Source of the DNA: Brevundimonas lenta
Lineage (GTDB): Bacteria > Pseudomonadota > Alphaproteobacteria > Caulobacterales > Caulobacteraceae
Direction: 5' to 3'
Length of the DNA stretch: 64,000 nucleotides
Assembly (NCBI RefSeq): GCF_014196335.1
Contig: NZ_JACIDM010000002.1
Location: forward strand, 1,112,522-1,176,521
Each line of letters opens with the position of its first letter. Position 1 is the stretch's first letter. The position numbers were made by a program, and so were the translations under genes. Below, in pieces: positions 16,436 through 26,758 of this stretch. Below the pieces are notes generated by a model. It made no database searches. It was given only the letters and a program-made list of their open reading frames with translations, and was not told where the DNA came from.

Positions 16436-18010
16436 CTAGAGCCCCTTCAGGTATTCAATCAGGTCCCATCGCTCGGCGACGGTCAGCCCCTCGAACTGGG
16501 CTTCGTGGCCCTGGTTGGAGCGTCCCGGCTGCCGCGTGTCGTAGATCGCCGGCCTCGACCAGGGCCTGTACCCCGCCGGATAGACCCGAACCTCGCCCGC
16601 CTGCTCGCCCGCGACGCCGACCGCCCTGAAGTCCAGCCGGTGGCCGCCGACGAGGAAGCGTTCCGAACGGGGCTCCAGCAACATGAACTGCGCCAGCGTC
16701 GGCACCGAGCCGTTGTGCATATAGGGCGCCGTGGCCCAGAGCCCGGACAGCACCGTCGCGGCGTAGTCGCCGGTCACCTGCGGATCGATCGCCGCGCCAT
16801 AGTCGCCCGCCCCGGCGTATCGCGTCAGCTCCAGGGTGAAGGCCGACGCCCGCGCCGGATCGGACCCCACCCGGCCATGCCAGTTCGGAAACCGTTCGAG
16901 GCGCGGCTGGTGCGCCGGGCCGGCATAGGTCCCGTGGCAGGACGCGCAACTGCGCGCATAGACGTCCGCGCCGCGCGCCGCGCTCGCCCGATCGACCGGA
17001 CCGGGGAAGGCCTGGGGCCGTCGCGTCTCCAGCCAGGCGAAGACCCGCTCCGTCGCCTCGATCTGGCGATGGGCGTTGGCGCGGGAGTTGCCCATGCTCG
17101 GCACGGTGAAGATGCTGGTGACGGCCGCCAGCCGGTCCCGGTGCGCCGGCGTCAGATCCTCGCGCCCCATCGGCCGCCAGCGCGGCTCGCCCCGCGGCGC
17201 ATAGACCCCGTCGTACAGCAGCGCCGTCCGGAAGGTGCGGTCGGCCAGATCCGGGATGGAGGTGAAGCCCGCCTCCACCTCATTCAGCGACGCATGGGCC
17301 TGCAGCTTCAGCGCGGCCACCCCGTTCGTCAGACCCGGCGCCCCGTTGGGGAAGGGCAGCGGGCTTCCATCGTCCGGAATGTCCGCCAGCCGGCGTCGCG
17401 CCGTCGGAATGACCGCCCAGCGCAGACTGGCCATTTCCCATTTGCTGGTCCGGGGAAACAGCGTCCGCACCGCCTGCAGCAGTTCGTCCGGCGCCTCGAT
17501 CCGGCGCTTCAGGGCGGCCGTCACCGCCCGCGTATAGGCTTCCAGATCCAGGCTGGTGTTCGGCGCTCCCAGCCACGCGGTCTCCGGCAGGGGCGCGCCA
17601 TCGACGGCGTAGGTCGGTCCGGCATGGCACGAGGCACAGCCCAGGTTCGCCACCGTCACCTTGACCGGCGGCCACCCCGGCGTGACTTCGCCGACGCTGA
17701 CGCCCAGCGGATGATCCGTACCCGGAACGACCGTTCCATCGGCGCCCTCGATCCGCTCCGGCCACAGAAAGCCGAAGCTCTGCAGCCGCGCCTTGAGATG
17801 CGCCTGGCTGACGCCGCCGCCCTCGGGATCGTCCAGCACCAGCGCCGCGGCGGCCAGCTTCCACGGCACCGCGACCGTATCCAGCGCGCCGAAATTCACC
17901 GCCCCGAAGTCATGGTGGGCGAAGATCTCCGCCCCGCTCTCCGGCAGATCAGCAGCCGGCGCGGACGCCGTCAGCAGAAGCAATCCGACCAGGGCCAGAC
18001 GCGCCTTCAT
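16436..18010 (-). CDS. Exported di-heme c-type cytochrome (cytochrome c peroxidase / RoxA-like family)
   Basis: A 524-residue periplasmic protein: Sec signal 'LALVGLLLLTASAPAADL', two heme-attachment CxxCH sites ('GCASCHAG' near residue 135 and 'SCASCHGT' near residue 345), and a later 'TAPYMHNGSVPTL' whose Met-His and NGSVPTL are typical of MauG/RoxA/di-heme peroxidase relatives. Such proteins reduce peroxide or act as heme dioxygenases; its substrate is unknown. The ATG at 18010 overlaps the upstream hydrolase stop by 4 bp (ATGA), giving a two-gene operon. The in-frame extension upstream is the hydrolase read in another frame. Confidence 0.83.
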   Translation of the reverse strand: MKARLALVGLLLLTASAPAADLPESGAEIFAHHDFGAVNFGALDTVAVPWKLAAAALVLDDPEGGGVSQAHLKARLQSFGFLWPERIEGADGTVVPGTDHPLGVSVGEVTPGWPPVKVTVANLGCASCHAGPTYAVDGAPLPETAWLGAPNTSLDLEAYTRAVTAALKRRIEAPDELLQAVRTLFPRTSKWEMASLRWAVIPTARRRLADIPDDGSPLPFPNGAPGLTNGVAALKLQAHASLNEVEAGFTSIPDLADRTFRTALLYDGVYAPRGEPRWRPMGREDLTPAHRDRLAAVTSIFTVPSMGNSRANAHRQIEATERVFAWLETRRPQAFPGPVDRASAARGADVYARSCASCHGTYAGPAHQPRLERFPNWHGRVGSDPARASAFTLELTRYAGAGDYGAAIDPQVTGDYAATVLSGLWATAPYMHNGSVPTLAQFMLLEPRSERFLVGGHRLDFRAVGVAGEQAGEVRVYPAGYRPWSRPAIYDTRQPGRSNQGHEAQFEGLTVAERWDLIEYLKGL

Positions 18011-18837
18011 CTTTCGCCTCCGAGGAACCGTTCGACCGCCGTCGCGAAGACGTCCGGCTGTTCCCAGTGCGGATAATGCCCGCAATCGTCGATCAGGAGT
18101 CGCTCCGCCTGCGGCAGCAGCGCCATGGCGCGGTCGCTCTGTGACGCCGGAAAGACCCGATCCTGCCGCCCCCAGACCACCAGCGTCGGCCGCTCGAAAC
18201 GCCGCGCCAGACGCTCGAACCCCTCCCGGCCTTTCACGCCCGACAGGCCGACGCCGGTCTGCAGCGACCGCACGAACGACCGCTCGCTTCCGGCCGTCCG
18301 CGCGTAGCGGTTGGTCAGCTCGACCAGCTCCGGCGTGACCTTGCGCTGGTCATGGATCGCCAGACGCAGCGTGAGCCGGTTGTTGGCGGGCGTCGGCCGC
18401 CCCAGCCACGTCCCGATCACCGGCAAGGCCGGAATGCGCATCAGCGGATGCGTCCCGCCCCCGAAACCGCCCGGCGCCGCCAGCACCGCCCGGTCTATCC
18501 GCCCGAGGTTCTCTCCCGAGAAACGCACGGTCACGCTCGCCCCCAGCGAGCTTCCGACCAGATGCGCGCGGTCGATCCCCAGCGTGTCCAGCAGCGCCGT
18601 CAGCTGTTCGACGAAGAAGTCTGAATCGTAGGCAGCGTCGGGTCGATCCGCCTCGCCGAACCCGGGCAGATCGAACGCCACCACCCGGAACGGCGCCGCC
18701 AGCCGCGGCGTCACCCGGCTCCAGATCTCGATCGAATTGGCCAGGCCGTGAATCAGCACCACGACGGGCTTGTCGCCGCCGGTGTCCATCACCCGCGTCG
18801 TCAGGCCGTTGAGGAGTTTGATCCTGCCCGCGTCCAC
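18007..18837 (-). CDS. Alpha/beta-fold hydrolase
   Basis: A 276-residue single-domain hydrolase. The oxyanion-loop 'VVVLIHGLANS', the nucleophile elbow 'LVGSSLGASV' (Ser), the acid 'WGRQDRVFP' (Asp) and the catalytic histidine 'CGHYPHWEQP' are all present and in order. It lacks a signal peptide, so it should be cytoplasmic. It resembles the C-C hydrolase/epoxide-hydrolase branch. Start is GTG at 18837. It is coupled to an exported di-heme cytochrome, which hints at sequential oxidation and hydrolysis of one compound; this is speculation. Confidence 0.88.
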   Translation of the reverse strand: MDAGRIKLLNGLTTRVMDTGGDKPVVVLIHGLANSIEIWSRVTPRLAAPFRVVAFDLPGFGEADRPDAAYDSDFFVEQLTALLDTLGIDRAHLVGSSLGASVTVRFSGENLGRIDRAVLAAPGGFGGGTHPLMRIPALPVIGTWLGRPTPANNRLTLRLAIHDQRKVTPELVELTNRYARTAGSERSFVRSLQTGVGLSGVKGREGFERLARRFERPTLVVWGRQDRVFPASQSDRAMALLPQAERLLIDDCGHYPHWEQPDVFATAVERFLGGER

Positions 18838-19016
18838 GCTCCCGCCTTAGCGCGTCGGTGCTGACAAAAGCTGAAGTCGTCACCGCCCGCGGACCGCGCC
18901 CAGGACATTTGTGACACGCTGCAACGCGCTATCGCGGGGGCGCCCGAACCACGCTGGCGCCCCGCCCGGGCCCGCCCTAAAAGCCCCGGACAAGCGCGCA
19001 TCCAAGGGAGGGAAGT

Positions 19017-19973
19017 TTGCGGGGCGAAGTATTGAGTTTCGACGAGGCGGCGGGCGAAGGCTCGATCCTCGGGATCGACGGCGCCGTTTACCGGTTCACG
19101 GCGGCCGCCGTCCGGTCGTTGTCGCCGCTTGAACGCGGCCAGCGTGTCGAGTTTTCGACGGGCGCGGACCGGCAGGCGCTGGAGATCGACGCCATCCACC
19201 CGACGATCGTGACCGAGCAGATCAGCCACGGCCAATTCGATCTGGGCCGGGTCATCCAGCGCACCTTCAAGTCCATCGGCGACAACGCCGCCGTCTTCTT
19301 CGGCGCCGCCGTCATCCTGGTCGGCCTGCCCAGCACGCTCACCGTCCTCGGCGGCGGCTCGGCCCTGACCGCCTCGTCGCCGACGAACGTCCTGCTCGTG
19401 ATCGTCGGCTCGGTGCTGTCCCTGGTCGGCATCTACGTGCTGCAAGGCATGGTCGTGAAGGCGGCGGTGAACGGCTTCCACGGCAAGAAGACCGCCTTCG
19501 GCGACGCCTTCGACGCCGGCGTGCGCATGATGCTCCCGCTGCTGGGCCTGGCGATCATCGCCGGCCTCGGCACGGGGCTTGGCATGATCCTGCTGATCGT
19601 GCCCGGCCTGATCCTGGCCGTCCTCTGGGTGGTTGCGGCGCCGTCCGTGGTCGTCGAGAAGCGCGGCGTGTTCGAAAGCCTGCAGCGCAGCCGCGATCTG
19701 ACGCGCGGTCACCGTTGGCCGGTGTTCGGACTTCTCATGATCTACTTCGTCCTGTCGTGGGTCATCGGCTTCGCCGTCGGCGGGCTCAGCATCGCGGCCG
19801 GCGGAACCTTCACTGGCGGCTCGTCGAACCTGCTGGTGGACATCATCACCGGGCCGCTGGTGAACGTCGTCTCCGGCGTCGTCGCCTCGGCCGGCGTCGC
19901 CGCGCTGTACTACGAACTGCGCACCGCCAAGGAAGGCGTCGGATCCAACGAACTGCTGTCGGTCTTCGACTGA
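19017..19973 (+). CDS. Membrane protein with N-terminal cold-shock-like OB domain
   Basis: A 318-residue protein with an unusual layout. Residues 1-60 look like a cold-shock/OB-fold barrel: 'GEVLSFDEAAGEGSILGIDG', then 'VYRFTAAAVRS' and 'LERGQRVEFSTG'. Residues 85-300 form about six membrane helices including 'MILLIVPGLILAVLWVVAAP' and the following 'VFESLQRSRDLTRG', a pattern of YciC/glycerophosphodiester-phosphodiesterase membrane domains. TTG start at 19017 chosen because AGGGAGGG lies just upstream. It is divergent from the hydrolase/cytochrome pair and converges on the RDD gene with 8 bp between. Confidence 0.75.
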   Translation: MRGEVLSFDEAAGEGSILGIDGAVYRFTAAAVRSLSPLERGQRVEFSTGADRQALEIDAIHPTIVTEQISHGQFDLGRVIQRTFKSIGDNAAVFFGAAVILVGLPSTLTVLGGGSALTASSPTNVLLVIVGSVLSLVGIYVLQGMVVKAAVNGFHGKKTAFGDAFDAGVRMMLPLLGLAIIAGLGTGLGMILLIVPGLILAVLWVVAAPSVVVEKRGVFESLQRSRDLTRGHRWPVFGLLMIYFVLSWVIGFAVGGLSIAAGGTFTGGSSNLLVDIITGPLVNVVSGVVASAGVAALYYELRTAKEGVGSNELLSVFD

Positions 19974-19981
19974 GGCTCCCG

Positions 19982-20863
19982 TCAGACGTCGTGCTTGTCG
20001 CGACGTCTGACGCCCATCAGCAGTTTCTGCTCCAGCCGCTCGCGCAGGGCGGCGTAGTAGGCGCTCAGGAAGGCGCGATCCGTCTCGTGCGGGTCGCGCG
20101 TCCAGCCGATCTTGCCGGAGATCCGCTCGGCCACGTCGCGCAGGGTCTTGCGGTCGCTGTCGCGCAGGATCGTCTCCAGCACATGAAGCTCCTTCGCGCC
20201 GTAGGCGTCGAGCTGCGCCGTCGTGAAGTCGTAGATCGCCCGGCGCCCCGCCCCGTCATCGGCCATGTCGCGCGTCAACTTGCGGCGCGGCGTGCGCACC
20301 ACCCAGGTGCCGCCGACCAGGTCGCCGACCCGCAGCCGGTCCTTGTTGAACAGCGGGAAGAACACGAAGATCCCGGCCCAGGCGAAGCTCAGAACATAGA
20401 TCCAGGCGTCCACCCCGCCCTCGGCCGCGCGGGCGCCCATGATCGACAGCGGCAGGAACACCTCCAGCTCGCGCATGGCGTTGCGCGTGAAGATCGCCTC
20501 CGCCTTCAGCCGCCCCCCGTCGCGCGCGGCGACCCGCAGACCCATCATCCGCTTGCCCGGCGTCGCCGCCGCGGCCGACAGCTCGAAGGCGGTGAAGTAG
20601 AAATTCCGCAGGAAGAAGAAGGCCGCCAGCCACAGGACTGCGATCACCTCGACGCCCGCCTTGCCCGCGGCGCCGACCGCTCCGACCCCGGTCAGGGCCA
20701 GCACCAGGCTCAGGGCGATCAGCACCCCGATGATGATGGAGGCGTCCAGCAGGAAGGCCGCGGCCCTCTGCCCCGCGTCCCCGATGTTCAGACGCAGGTC
20801 GACGCCCTCGGGCGTCACGAACGCCCGCTCGGTCGGATTGCCCCGGGCGATGTCAGTGGCCAT
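19982..20863 (-). CDS. RDD-family membrane protein
   Basis: A 293-residue protein with the RDD domain: '[19 protein letters not shown]' (Arg-Asp region of the first helix), '[16 protein letters not shown]' and '[16 protein letters not shown]'-like end ('[12 protein letters not shown]'). About 100 cytoplasmic residues follow. RDD proteins are small multi-pass membrane proteins, some with ion-transport activity. It is the last gene of a six-gene operon and its start overlaps SpoIIM-like by 11 bp. Confidence 0.85.
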   Translation of the reverse strand: MATDIARGNPTERAFVTPEGVDLRLNIGDAGQRAAAFLLDASIIIGVLIALSLVLALTGVGAVGAAGKAGVEVIAVLWLAAFFFLRNFYFTAFELSAAAATPGKRMMGLRVAARDGGRLKAEAIFTRNAMRELEVFLPLSIMGARAAEGGVDAWIYVLSFAWAGIFVFFPLFNKDRLRVGDLVGGTWVVRTPRRKLTRDMADDGAGRRAIYDFTTAQLDAYGAKELHVLETILRDSDRKTLRDVAERISGKIGWTRDPHETDRAFLSAYYAALRERLEQKLLMGVRRRDKHDV

Positions 20864-21857
20864 GAACCGCCTCCCGGCGCGGGGCGTAGAAATAGAGCGC
20901 CCAGACCAGGCCGGTCACGGCGGCCACGCCGTAGCGGGCGAAGGTGTCGGTGATCAGCTGCCGGCCGAAGCCTTCCAGCAGACCCGCCGCCAGCAGCATG
21001 ACGACCACCCCGGCCATGGCCACGCCGGCCGTCCGGCCCGCCTCGGACGCCGCATCCAGACGACGTCTCTGGCCCGGGAAGGCCACGGACCAGCCGATGT
21101 GCAGCCCCGCGGCGCCCGCCAGGATGACGGCGAACAGCTCGGTGACGCCGTGGATCAGCAGCCAGCCACCGGCCTCCACCCCCAGCCCGCGGCTGGCGAA
21201 CAGGGCGACGAAGGCGCCGACGGTCGCGCCGTTGTAGAGCACCAGCAGCGCCGTCGGCAGGCACAGGGCGAACCCCAGCGCGAAGGCCAGCAGCGCCACC
21301 TGGGCGTTATGCGTGAACAGGAAGGCGGCGAAGGTCGACAGCCCTTCGGCGTCCGCGGTCCCGTCCAGGGTCGCGCGCAGGGTCGCGGTCGAGGCCGCAG
21401 GATCGCGCCCGCCGGCCAGCTCACCGGGCACGAAGGCGTAGAACCACTCCGGCTCGATCGTCACCAGCCACCCGGCCACCAGCGCCCCGAACAGCATCAG
21501 CCCGGCGGAGATCAGCGTCTCCCGCCACAGACCGCGCACGGCCGCGGGCCACTCCACGCTGAAGAAGCCGGTCAGCCGGTCCTGCAGAGTCGAGCGCGAG
21601 CCATAGACGAAGAAATAAGCGCGGGCCGACAGCGTCTCCAGATAGTCGATCAGCCCCTGGTCCAGCGACGTCTCCCGCGCCACCGACAAGGCCGACAGCG
21701 TCGACCGGTACAGCACCGGGACCGCCAGAATCTCGGCGTCGGTCAGCTTGGCCATGGCCCCTTTTTCGGCCTTGTCCATCAGCCGCTCGAGGCGCCGCCA
21801 GTCGTCCTCCCGCGCCTGGCGGAAGCGTTGGCTCTTCAACAGACCGGACGCGCTCAC
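20853..21857 (-). CDS. Stage II sporulation protein M (SpoIIM)-family membrane protein
   Basis: A 334-residue membrane protein. The soluble N terminus ('RFRQAREDDWRRLERLMDKA') precedes about six helices; 'THNAQVALLAFALGFALCLP' and 'LLIHGVTELFAVILAGAAGLHIG' are characteristic of SpoIIM/DUF95 proteins. In non-sporulating bacteria these occur with RDD, MoxR and DUF58 genes, as here, and probably form part of an envelope stress or membrane-protein assembly system. GTG start overlaps the DUF58 stop (GTGA). Confidence 0.85.
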   Translation of the reverse strand: MSASGLLKSQRFRQAREDDWRRLERLMDKAEKGAMAKLTDAEILAVPVLYRSTLSALSVARETSLDQGLIDYLETLSARAYFFVYGSRSTLQDRLTGFFSVEWPAAVRGLWRETLISAGLMLFGALVAGWLVTIEPEWFYAFVPGELAGGRDPAASTATLRATLDGTADAEGLSTFAAFLFTHNAQVALLAFALGFALCLPTALLVLYNGATVGAFVALFASRGLGVEAGGWLLIHGVTELFAVILAGAAGLHIGWSVAFPGQRRRLDAASEAGRTAGVAMAGVVVMLLAAGLLEGFGRQLITDTFARYGVAAVTGLVWALYFYAPRREAVHGH

Positions 21858-23170
21858 AGCAGGTCTCTCCGCTTAAGGTCCAGATAGGCGTTGACCACCG
21901 CCGGCCCCATGTTCTGCGCCGGGACGTCGACGATGTGCGCCCCCATGCGGCGCAGCCGGCTGACCACCGTCTCGCGCTCCCGCAACAGGGCTCCGGCCAC
22001 TACCGCCCGCGACACGTCCTCCGCGGTCTCCGGCGCCGCGGCGGTCAGCGTCTCCAGCTCCTCGTCGCGCAGCAGCACGTACAGCACCAGGTGCCGCCGC
22101 AGCAGCCGGCCGAGCGACTCGATCATCAGCTCGGCCGCGGTTGAATCGGTGAAGTCGGTGAACACCACGATCAGCGAGCGGCGCTGCAGCTCCCCGGCGA
22201 GGGTGGCCAGCGCCAGGGTGTAGTTGGTCTCGTTCGTCGAATAGTCGATCCGGCCGGCGACGGTCTGCAGCGTGCGGAACGCATCCATCCCGCCCACCGC
22301 CCCGGTCGACAGACGCGGCTGGGAATCGAAGGCGAACAGCCCGGCCCGGTCCCCCGAGCGCAGGCAGGCGTACGACAGCAGCAGCGCGGCGTGGATGAAG
22401 CGGTCGATCCGCGGCATCCCCGCGACCGGCTCGCAGGCCGCCCGTCCGGCGTCCAGCGCCATGATGATGTTGTGGTTGCGCTCGGTCCGGAACTCCTTGG
22501 CCAGCAGCGCCGAGTGCCGCGCCGACTGCTTCCAGTCGATCGAGCGCCGGTCCATGCCCGGCTGGAAGTCGCGCAGCCCCTGGAACTCGGCCCCCTCGCC
22601 CATGTCCAGCTGGGTCTTGGCCCCGAACAGGGCGTCGCGGGCGAACATCCGCATGGCCTCGTCGCGCACGCCCTGCAGGTCGGTCCGCACCGGCGCGTCG
22701 ACGCCCAGGCTGAAGACCTTCTGCTTCCACGCCAGCCCCATCGGCCCGCTCCAGCGCACCCACAGCTCGCCCAGGCTCGCCATCCCCCGCCGGTCCGGCG
22801 TGAAGGCGAAGGCGACGCCGGCGGTCCGGTCCGTCACCGCCGCATGGCTCCGCGCATCGTCGAGACGCAGCCGGACCTCGGCCGACAGGGCGGCCTCGAC
22901 CGCCCTGGGCGTGGGCCCCTTCGCCGCGAAGCGCAGCGTCAGTTCGATCAGGCCGGGCCGCCCGACCGCCGCCCGCACCGGGTCCGGCTCATCCAGGCGC
23001 AGGCCCCTGCGCGATCCGGCCGACAGGGCGTCCAGCGCGACGAGCAGCAGCACGCAGCCGATCCACACCGGCCCGGCCAGCCAGCCAGCCTCCGTCAGCA
23101 CGCCGACGAGCAGGGCGACGGGCACGCCCGCCGCCATCACCATCACCGCCCGTCGCGTCGGATAGATCAC
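21854..23170 (-). CDS. DUF58 domain-containing protein
   Basis: A 438-residue protein: two N-terminal membrane helices, then a domain ending in the DUF58 signature '[20 protein letters not shown]' and '[19 protein letters not shown]', which begins a von Willebrand A-like fold with 'LDAGRA' in place of the full MIDAS DxSxS motif. DUF58 proteins are partners of MoxR AAA ATPases. The GTG start overlaps the MoxR stop by 4 bp. Confidence 0.9.
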   Translation of the reverse strand: MIYPTRRAVMVMAAGVPVALLVGVLTEAGWLAGPVWIGCVLLLVALDALSAGSRRGLRLDEPDPVRAAVGRPGLIELTLRFAAKGPTPRAVEAALSAEVRLRLDDARSHAAVTDRTAGVAFAFTPDRRGMASLGELWVRWSGPMGLAWKQKVFSLGVDAPVRTDLQGVRDEAMRMFARDALFGAKTQLDMGEGAEFQGLRDFQPGMDRRSIDWKQSARHSALLAKEFRTERNHNIIMALDAGRAACEPVAGMPRIDRFIHAALLLSYACLRSGDRAGLFAFDSQPRLSTGAVGGMDAFRTLQTVAGRIDYSTNETNYTLALATLAGELQRRSLIVVFTDFTDSTAAELMIESLGRLLRRHLVLYVLLRDEELETLTAAAPETAEDVSRAVVAGALLRERETVVSRLRRMGAHIVDVPAQNMGPAVVNAYLDLKRRDLL

Positions 23171-24123
23171 CGGGGCGCCGCCACCTGATCGACCAGCCCG
23201 GCCAGCACCTGCTCGACCCGTCGGCCCTCGATCTCCGCGGCGGGCGACAGAACCAGGCGGTGGCGCAGCGCCGGGATCGCCAGCGTCTTCACGTCGTCGG
23301 GGATCACATAGTCGCGGCCGTCCAGCGCGGCGCGGGCCCGGGCGGCGACGGCCAGCATGGCGCCGGCGCGCGGCGACGCGCCCGTCTCGATGTCGGCCGA
23401 GGCGCGCGTGGCGCGGACCAGGCCGGCGATATAGCCCACGACCTCCTCGGTCAGCCGCACGTCAGCCACGGCCTCGACGGCCGCGCGCACGGTCGCCGCA
23501 TCGGCCGCGACCGAGACGCCCAGCGCGTCCGGATGCATCTGCCCGACGCGTCCGCCGTGGGCCGCGATGATCGCGTGTTCCTGCTCCAGCGAGGGATAGT
23601 CCACCACATGCTTGAACAGGAACCGGTCCAGCTGGGCCTCCGGCAGCGGATAGGTGCCCTGCTGCTCGATCGGGTTCTGGGTCGCGATCACGGTGAACTG
23701 CGGGCTCAGCCGGTGGGCCTCGCCGTCGATCGTGATCTGACGCTCCTGCATCGCCTCCAGCAGCGCGGCCTGGGTCTTCGGCGGCGTCCGGTTGATCTCG
23801 TCGGCCAGCAGCACTTCGCAGAAGATCGGCCCGCGCGTCAGGGTGAAGCTGGACGTCTGGAAGTTGAACAGGTTCGAACCGATGATGTCGCCCGGCATCA
23901 GGTCCGGCGTGAACTGGATCCGACCGTAGTCCATCCCCACCGCCTTGGCGAAGCTCTGCGCCAGCAGCGTCTTGGCGGTCCCCGGCGGGCCCTCCAGCAG
24001 CACGTGCCCGCCCGCGAACAGCGCCGTCAGCAGCAGGTCCACGGCGGCGTCCTGGCCGACGACCGCCCTGGCGATCTCGGCGCGAACGCGTCCGGCGATC
24101 TCCTTCACCTCATTGACGTGCAC
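23167..24123 (-). CDS. MoxR-family AAA+ ATPase
   Basis: A 318-residue ATPase of the MoxR family, thought to act as a chaperone maturing VWA-domain partners. Walker A '[12 protein letters not shown]' (residues 40-51), Walker B '[20 protein letters not shown]', sensor 1 '[20 protein letters not shown]', and the C-terminal lid '[19 protein letters not shown]' are intact. GTG start, 14-bp overlap with the DUF4350 stop. The likely client is the DUF58 protein directly downstream. Confidence 0.93.
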   Translation of the reverse strand: MHVNEVKEIAGRVRAEIARAVVGQDAAVDLLLTALFAGGHVLLEGPPGTAKTLLAQSFAKAVGMDYGRIQFTPDLMPGDIIGSNLFNFQTSSFTLTRGPIFCEVLLADEINRTPPKTQAALLEAMQERQITIDGEAHRLSPQFTVIATQNPIEQQGTYPLPEAQLDRFLFKHVVDYPSLEQEHAIIAAHGGRVGQMHPDALGVSVAADAATVRAAVEAVADVRLTEEVVGYIAGLVRATRASADIETGASPRAGAMLAVAARARAALDGRDYVIPDDVKTLAIPALRHRLVLSPAAEIEGRRVEQVLAGLVDQVAAPR

Positions 24124-25333
24124 GGGTCAGCTCCTGGTTCCAGCGATGAAGGGCCCCGGCGACGCGCAAAAGGTCGCCGGGGGTTTTGACGTCCCGGGCC
24201 TCGGCGGCCAGGGCGGAATAGGTGTCCTGCGTGCCGGAGATCCGGCTGACGCGGTCGAGGAATTCGTCCAGCGCCTCGTCGCTCAGCCCGCGCGGCGCGC
24301 CGATCGCTCTCGCGACGATCGCCCGGACGATGAGGGCGTAGGGCGCCGCCATATGCGGCTCGCGCCGGGCGATGCGCACCAGGGCGGCGGTATTGTCCGC
24401 CAGGCCGCGCTTGCCCGCGGCGAACACCGGGCCGGTCACGCGGGCCGGGCCGAAGCGCACCGCCGCCTGGTATCCGCCCAGCAGCGCCAGCGCGACCAGC
24501 GCCAGCGTCATCCCCAGCAGCGGCGGCTCCAGCATCAGGCGCAGCAGGCTGCGGGTCCGCTGGAAGCCGTGCAGCGTCAGATCGAAGATCACCGGCATGC
24601 CGTCGGCCCGCACGATCGCCAGCAGCTCGACCGCCGTACGCGCCCCCGCCAGCGTCTTCAGACCCTGGGTGTTGATCAGGTCCGGATCGGCCAGCACATA
24701 GACGTGCGACGTCGGGTCCATGCCCAGCACGATCCCGCCCCGCTCATCCAAGACGACGGGGATCCACCCGCCGCCCTGCAGCGTCCGCAGCGAGTCGACC
24801 TGCACCGGCGCGCCGAAGGGCGCTCCGTTCGGCCGGCGCAGCCTCACCGTGCTCCGCTCCTGGCGCTCGGCCAGGCCGGTCGCCTCGCCCAGTCCGTCGG
24901 GCAGCGGCTGCAGCGCCGCCTCGGCCGGCAGGGTGCCGCCGGTGCTGACCCAGCCGGACTGTTTCGGATGCGGCGCCGCCGACCATTTGGGCAGGACGAT
25001 CAGGGTCGGCCCGAGGTGATCGAAGTCCTCGATCTGCTCCGGGTTCGTCTCCATCGTCGGCGTCAGCACCAGCAGGCCGCCCTCCGACGCCTCGGTCAGC
25101 GGGCCGCGGCTCATCACCACCGGCACGCCCAGATCGCCCAGCAGGCGGGGCAGCGCCCCGAAGCCGACCGATGCCCGCGACAGCGGATGCGCCTTCCCGT
25201 CGTTTCCGGACTTCAGCTCCGGCGCATAGGCCGACAGCACGCCGATCCCCGCCAGCGCCACCACGCCGACGATCAGGATCACCGCGATCGTCAGGGCCGA
25301 AAAGCCGCCCTCCCCGCCTTTCGCCCGGCTCAT
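24110..25333 (-). CDS. DUF4350 domain-containing membrane protein
   Basis: A 407-residue protein with one N-terminal helix ('[20 protein letters not shown]'), a periplasmic DUF4350 domain (about residues 50-260, '[19 protein letters not shown]' region) and a second helix near residue 285 ('[17 protein letters not shown]') followed by a cytoplasmic tail. DUF4350 proteins appear regularly between DUF4129 and MoxR genes. Its stop overlaps the MoxR start by 14 bp and its start overlaps the DUF4129 stop by 4 bp. Confidence 0.85.
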   Translation of the reverse strand: MSRAKGGEGGFSALTIAVILIVGVVALAGIGVLSAYAPELKSGNDGKAHPLSRASVGFGALPRLLGDLGVPVVMSRGPLTEASEGGLLVLTPTMETNPEQIEDFDHLGPTLIVLPKWSAAPHPKQSGWVSTGGTLPAEAALQPLPDGLGEATGLAERQERSTVRLRRPNGAPFGAPVQVDSLRTLQGGGWIPVVLDERGGIVLGMDPTSHVYVLADPDLINTQGLKTLAGARTAVELLAIVRADGMPVIFDLTLHGFQRTRSLLRLMLEPPLLGMTLALVALALLGGYQAAVRFGPARVTGPVFAAGKRGLADNTAALVRIARREPHMAAPYALIVRAIVARAIGAPRGLSDEALDEFLDRVSRISGTQDTYSALAAEARDVKTPGDLLRVAGALHRWNQELTRARQ

Positions 25334-25956
25334 GCGCGCGCGCCCGCAGGCAGGGCGAAGGCCTCATAGGCCTGGCGGCATTCGGCGAAGTCCTCAGGCC
25401 CCGCCTGCGCATGGCCGAACAGGCTGCGCTCCACATGCCAGCCGATCCGCGCGAAGGCCGGACGCGCGGCCTCCGGCAGCGCCTTTAGCTGGGCGATCTC
25501 CCGCGTCGTCAGCGACACGCGCACGGCCCGCGGCTGAAGCTTCTCGATGTCTTCCACGCTGCGCAGCAGCAGCAGGTGCGTCGCCTCGGCGTACTGCCCC
25601 TGCGCCGCCAGGGCGTCGGCCTCGGCCAGCAGATCGCGTGCGGCGCGGGCGTCCGGCCGCCACTCCGCCGTCGCTGCGGCCTTCGGCTTCTCCGCCTTCG
25701 GCCGCGGCGCCCGCAGGCGCAGGACCTCGCGTCCGATGCCGAAAACGATCAGGCCGACGATCAGCGCCAGGCCGATCCAGAACACCCAGTTCAGCACCGG
25801 CGCGATCGCTCTCAGAAACTCGCCGATCCAGCCGAACCACGCCGGAATTTCAGGCGGATCGAAGCCCGCGCGATCGAACTGCAGGGAGTCGTCCGCCAGC
25901 AATCGCGCATGCGCCTGGGCCAGCGCATCGTCTGTGGGCGAAGCCCGCTCCTGCAT
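25330..25956 (-). CDS. DUF4129 domain-containing membrane protein
   Basis: About 208 residues. One central helix ('VLNWVFWIGLALIVGLIVFG') and a C-terminal cytoplasmic DUF4129 domain with 'DLLAEADALAAQGQYAEATHLLLL', 'LTTREIAQL' and 'HVERSLFGHAQAG'. It is the promoter-proximal gene of the operon DUF4129-DUF4350-MoxR-DUF58-SpoIIM-RDD, in which neighbouring genes overlap. The start could be ATG 25956, the adjacent GTG at 25959, or GTG 25980; the shortest is reported. Confidence 0.82.
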   Translation of the reverse strand: MQERASPTDDALAQAHARLLADDSLQFDRAGFDPPEIPAWFGWIGEFLRAIAPVLNWVFWIGLALIVGLIVFGIGREVLRLRAPRPKAEKPKAAATAEWRPDARAARDLLAEADALAAQGQYAEATHLLLLRSVEDIEKLQPRAVRVSLTTREIAQLKALPEAARPAFARIGWHVERSLFGHAQAGPEDFAECRQAYEAFALPAGARA

Positions 25957-26030
25957 CACTGAAACTACGCCCCCACCCACGCGCCAGCCATACCGGCGGG
26001 GCCAGGCGAGTCAACCGCGGCCGCGGAACC

Positions 26031-26675
26031 TCACCCGTCAGCCGCCGCAAAATGGGTCATCTGGTCCGCGTACGCCTTGGCGAACGCGGGCCGCGCCGTC
26101 GCTCGCGCCATGTACTCTCGACAGGCCGGATAGTCCGCCAGCCCGCCGAACCGGTCGACCAGCCGCAGCACGTCCGCCATCAGGATGTCCGCCACCGAGA
26201 ACGTCCCCGCCAGCCACTCCCGCTCCGCCAGCACCGGCTCCAGATGCTTCAGCCGGTGCTTCATCAGGAAGTCGTCGAACAGCCGCCACTCCGCCGTATC
26301 GCGCCCCGCGCCGGAGAAGTTCAGCAACGACCACGGCAGGCTCGCCATTTCGACCGAGTTCAGCGCCGCGAACAGCCATTCGATCGCCTCGCTGCGCGCT
26401 TGCGGATCGGTCGGCAGCAGCGCCTCGCTCTTCTCGCCCAGGTGCAGCAGGATCGCCCCGCTCTCGAAGATCGACAGCTCGCCGTCGGTCAGCCACGGCG
26501 CCTGGCCGAACGGCTGGTGCGCGAAATGCTCGCCCGACCGCTCCCGGAACGGCGTGCTCTCCACCCGATACGCCAGCCCCGCCTCCTCCAGCGCCCACCG
26601 GATCCGCAGATCGCGCACATAGCCGCGGGGCAGATCGGGCACCCAGTCGAAGGTGGTGAGGACGAGGTCGGACAT
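26031..26675 (-). CDS. Glutathione S-transferase family protein
   Basis: A 214-residue GST: thioredoxin-like N domain ('VRDLRIRWALEEAGLAYRVE', then 'PFGQAPWLTDGELSIFESGA' with the cis-Pro and Glu-Ser glutathione-binding pair) and an all-helical C domain with 'TFSVADILMADVLRLV', the N-capping box. The first catalytic residue near 'TFDWVP' is not an obvious Ser, Tyr or Cys, so the chemistry is uncertain. Start at ATG 26675, with GGAGTTC just upstream; longer in-frame starts would add a non-homologous tail. Confidence 0.88.
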   Translation of the reverse strand: MSDLVLTTFDWVPDLPRGYVRDLRIRWALEEAGLAYRVESTPFRERSGEHFAHQPFGQAPWLTDGELSIFESGAILLHLGEKSEALLPTDPQARSEAIEWLFAALNSVEMASLPWSLLNFSGAGRDTAEWRLFDDFLMKHRLKHLEPVLAEREWLAGTFSVADILMADVLRLVDRFGGLADYPACREYMARATARPAFAKAYADQMTHFAAADG

Positions 26676-26758
26676 GAGAGAACTCCGTTGCCGGCCAGAG
26701 CAGCCGTGATCGGTGCCTGGCGACGGTGGCAGGCTGACACGGCGGACAGACGAGAGTG

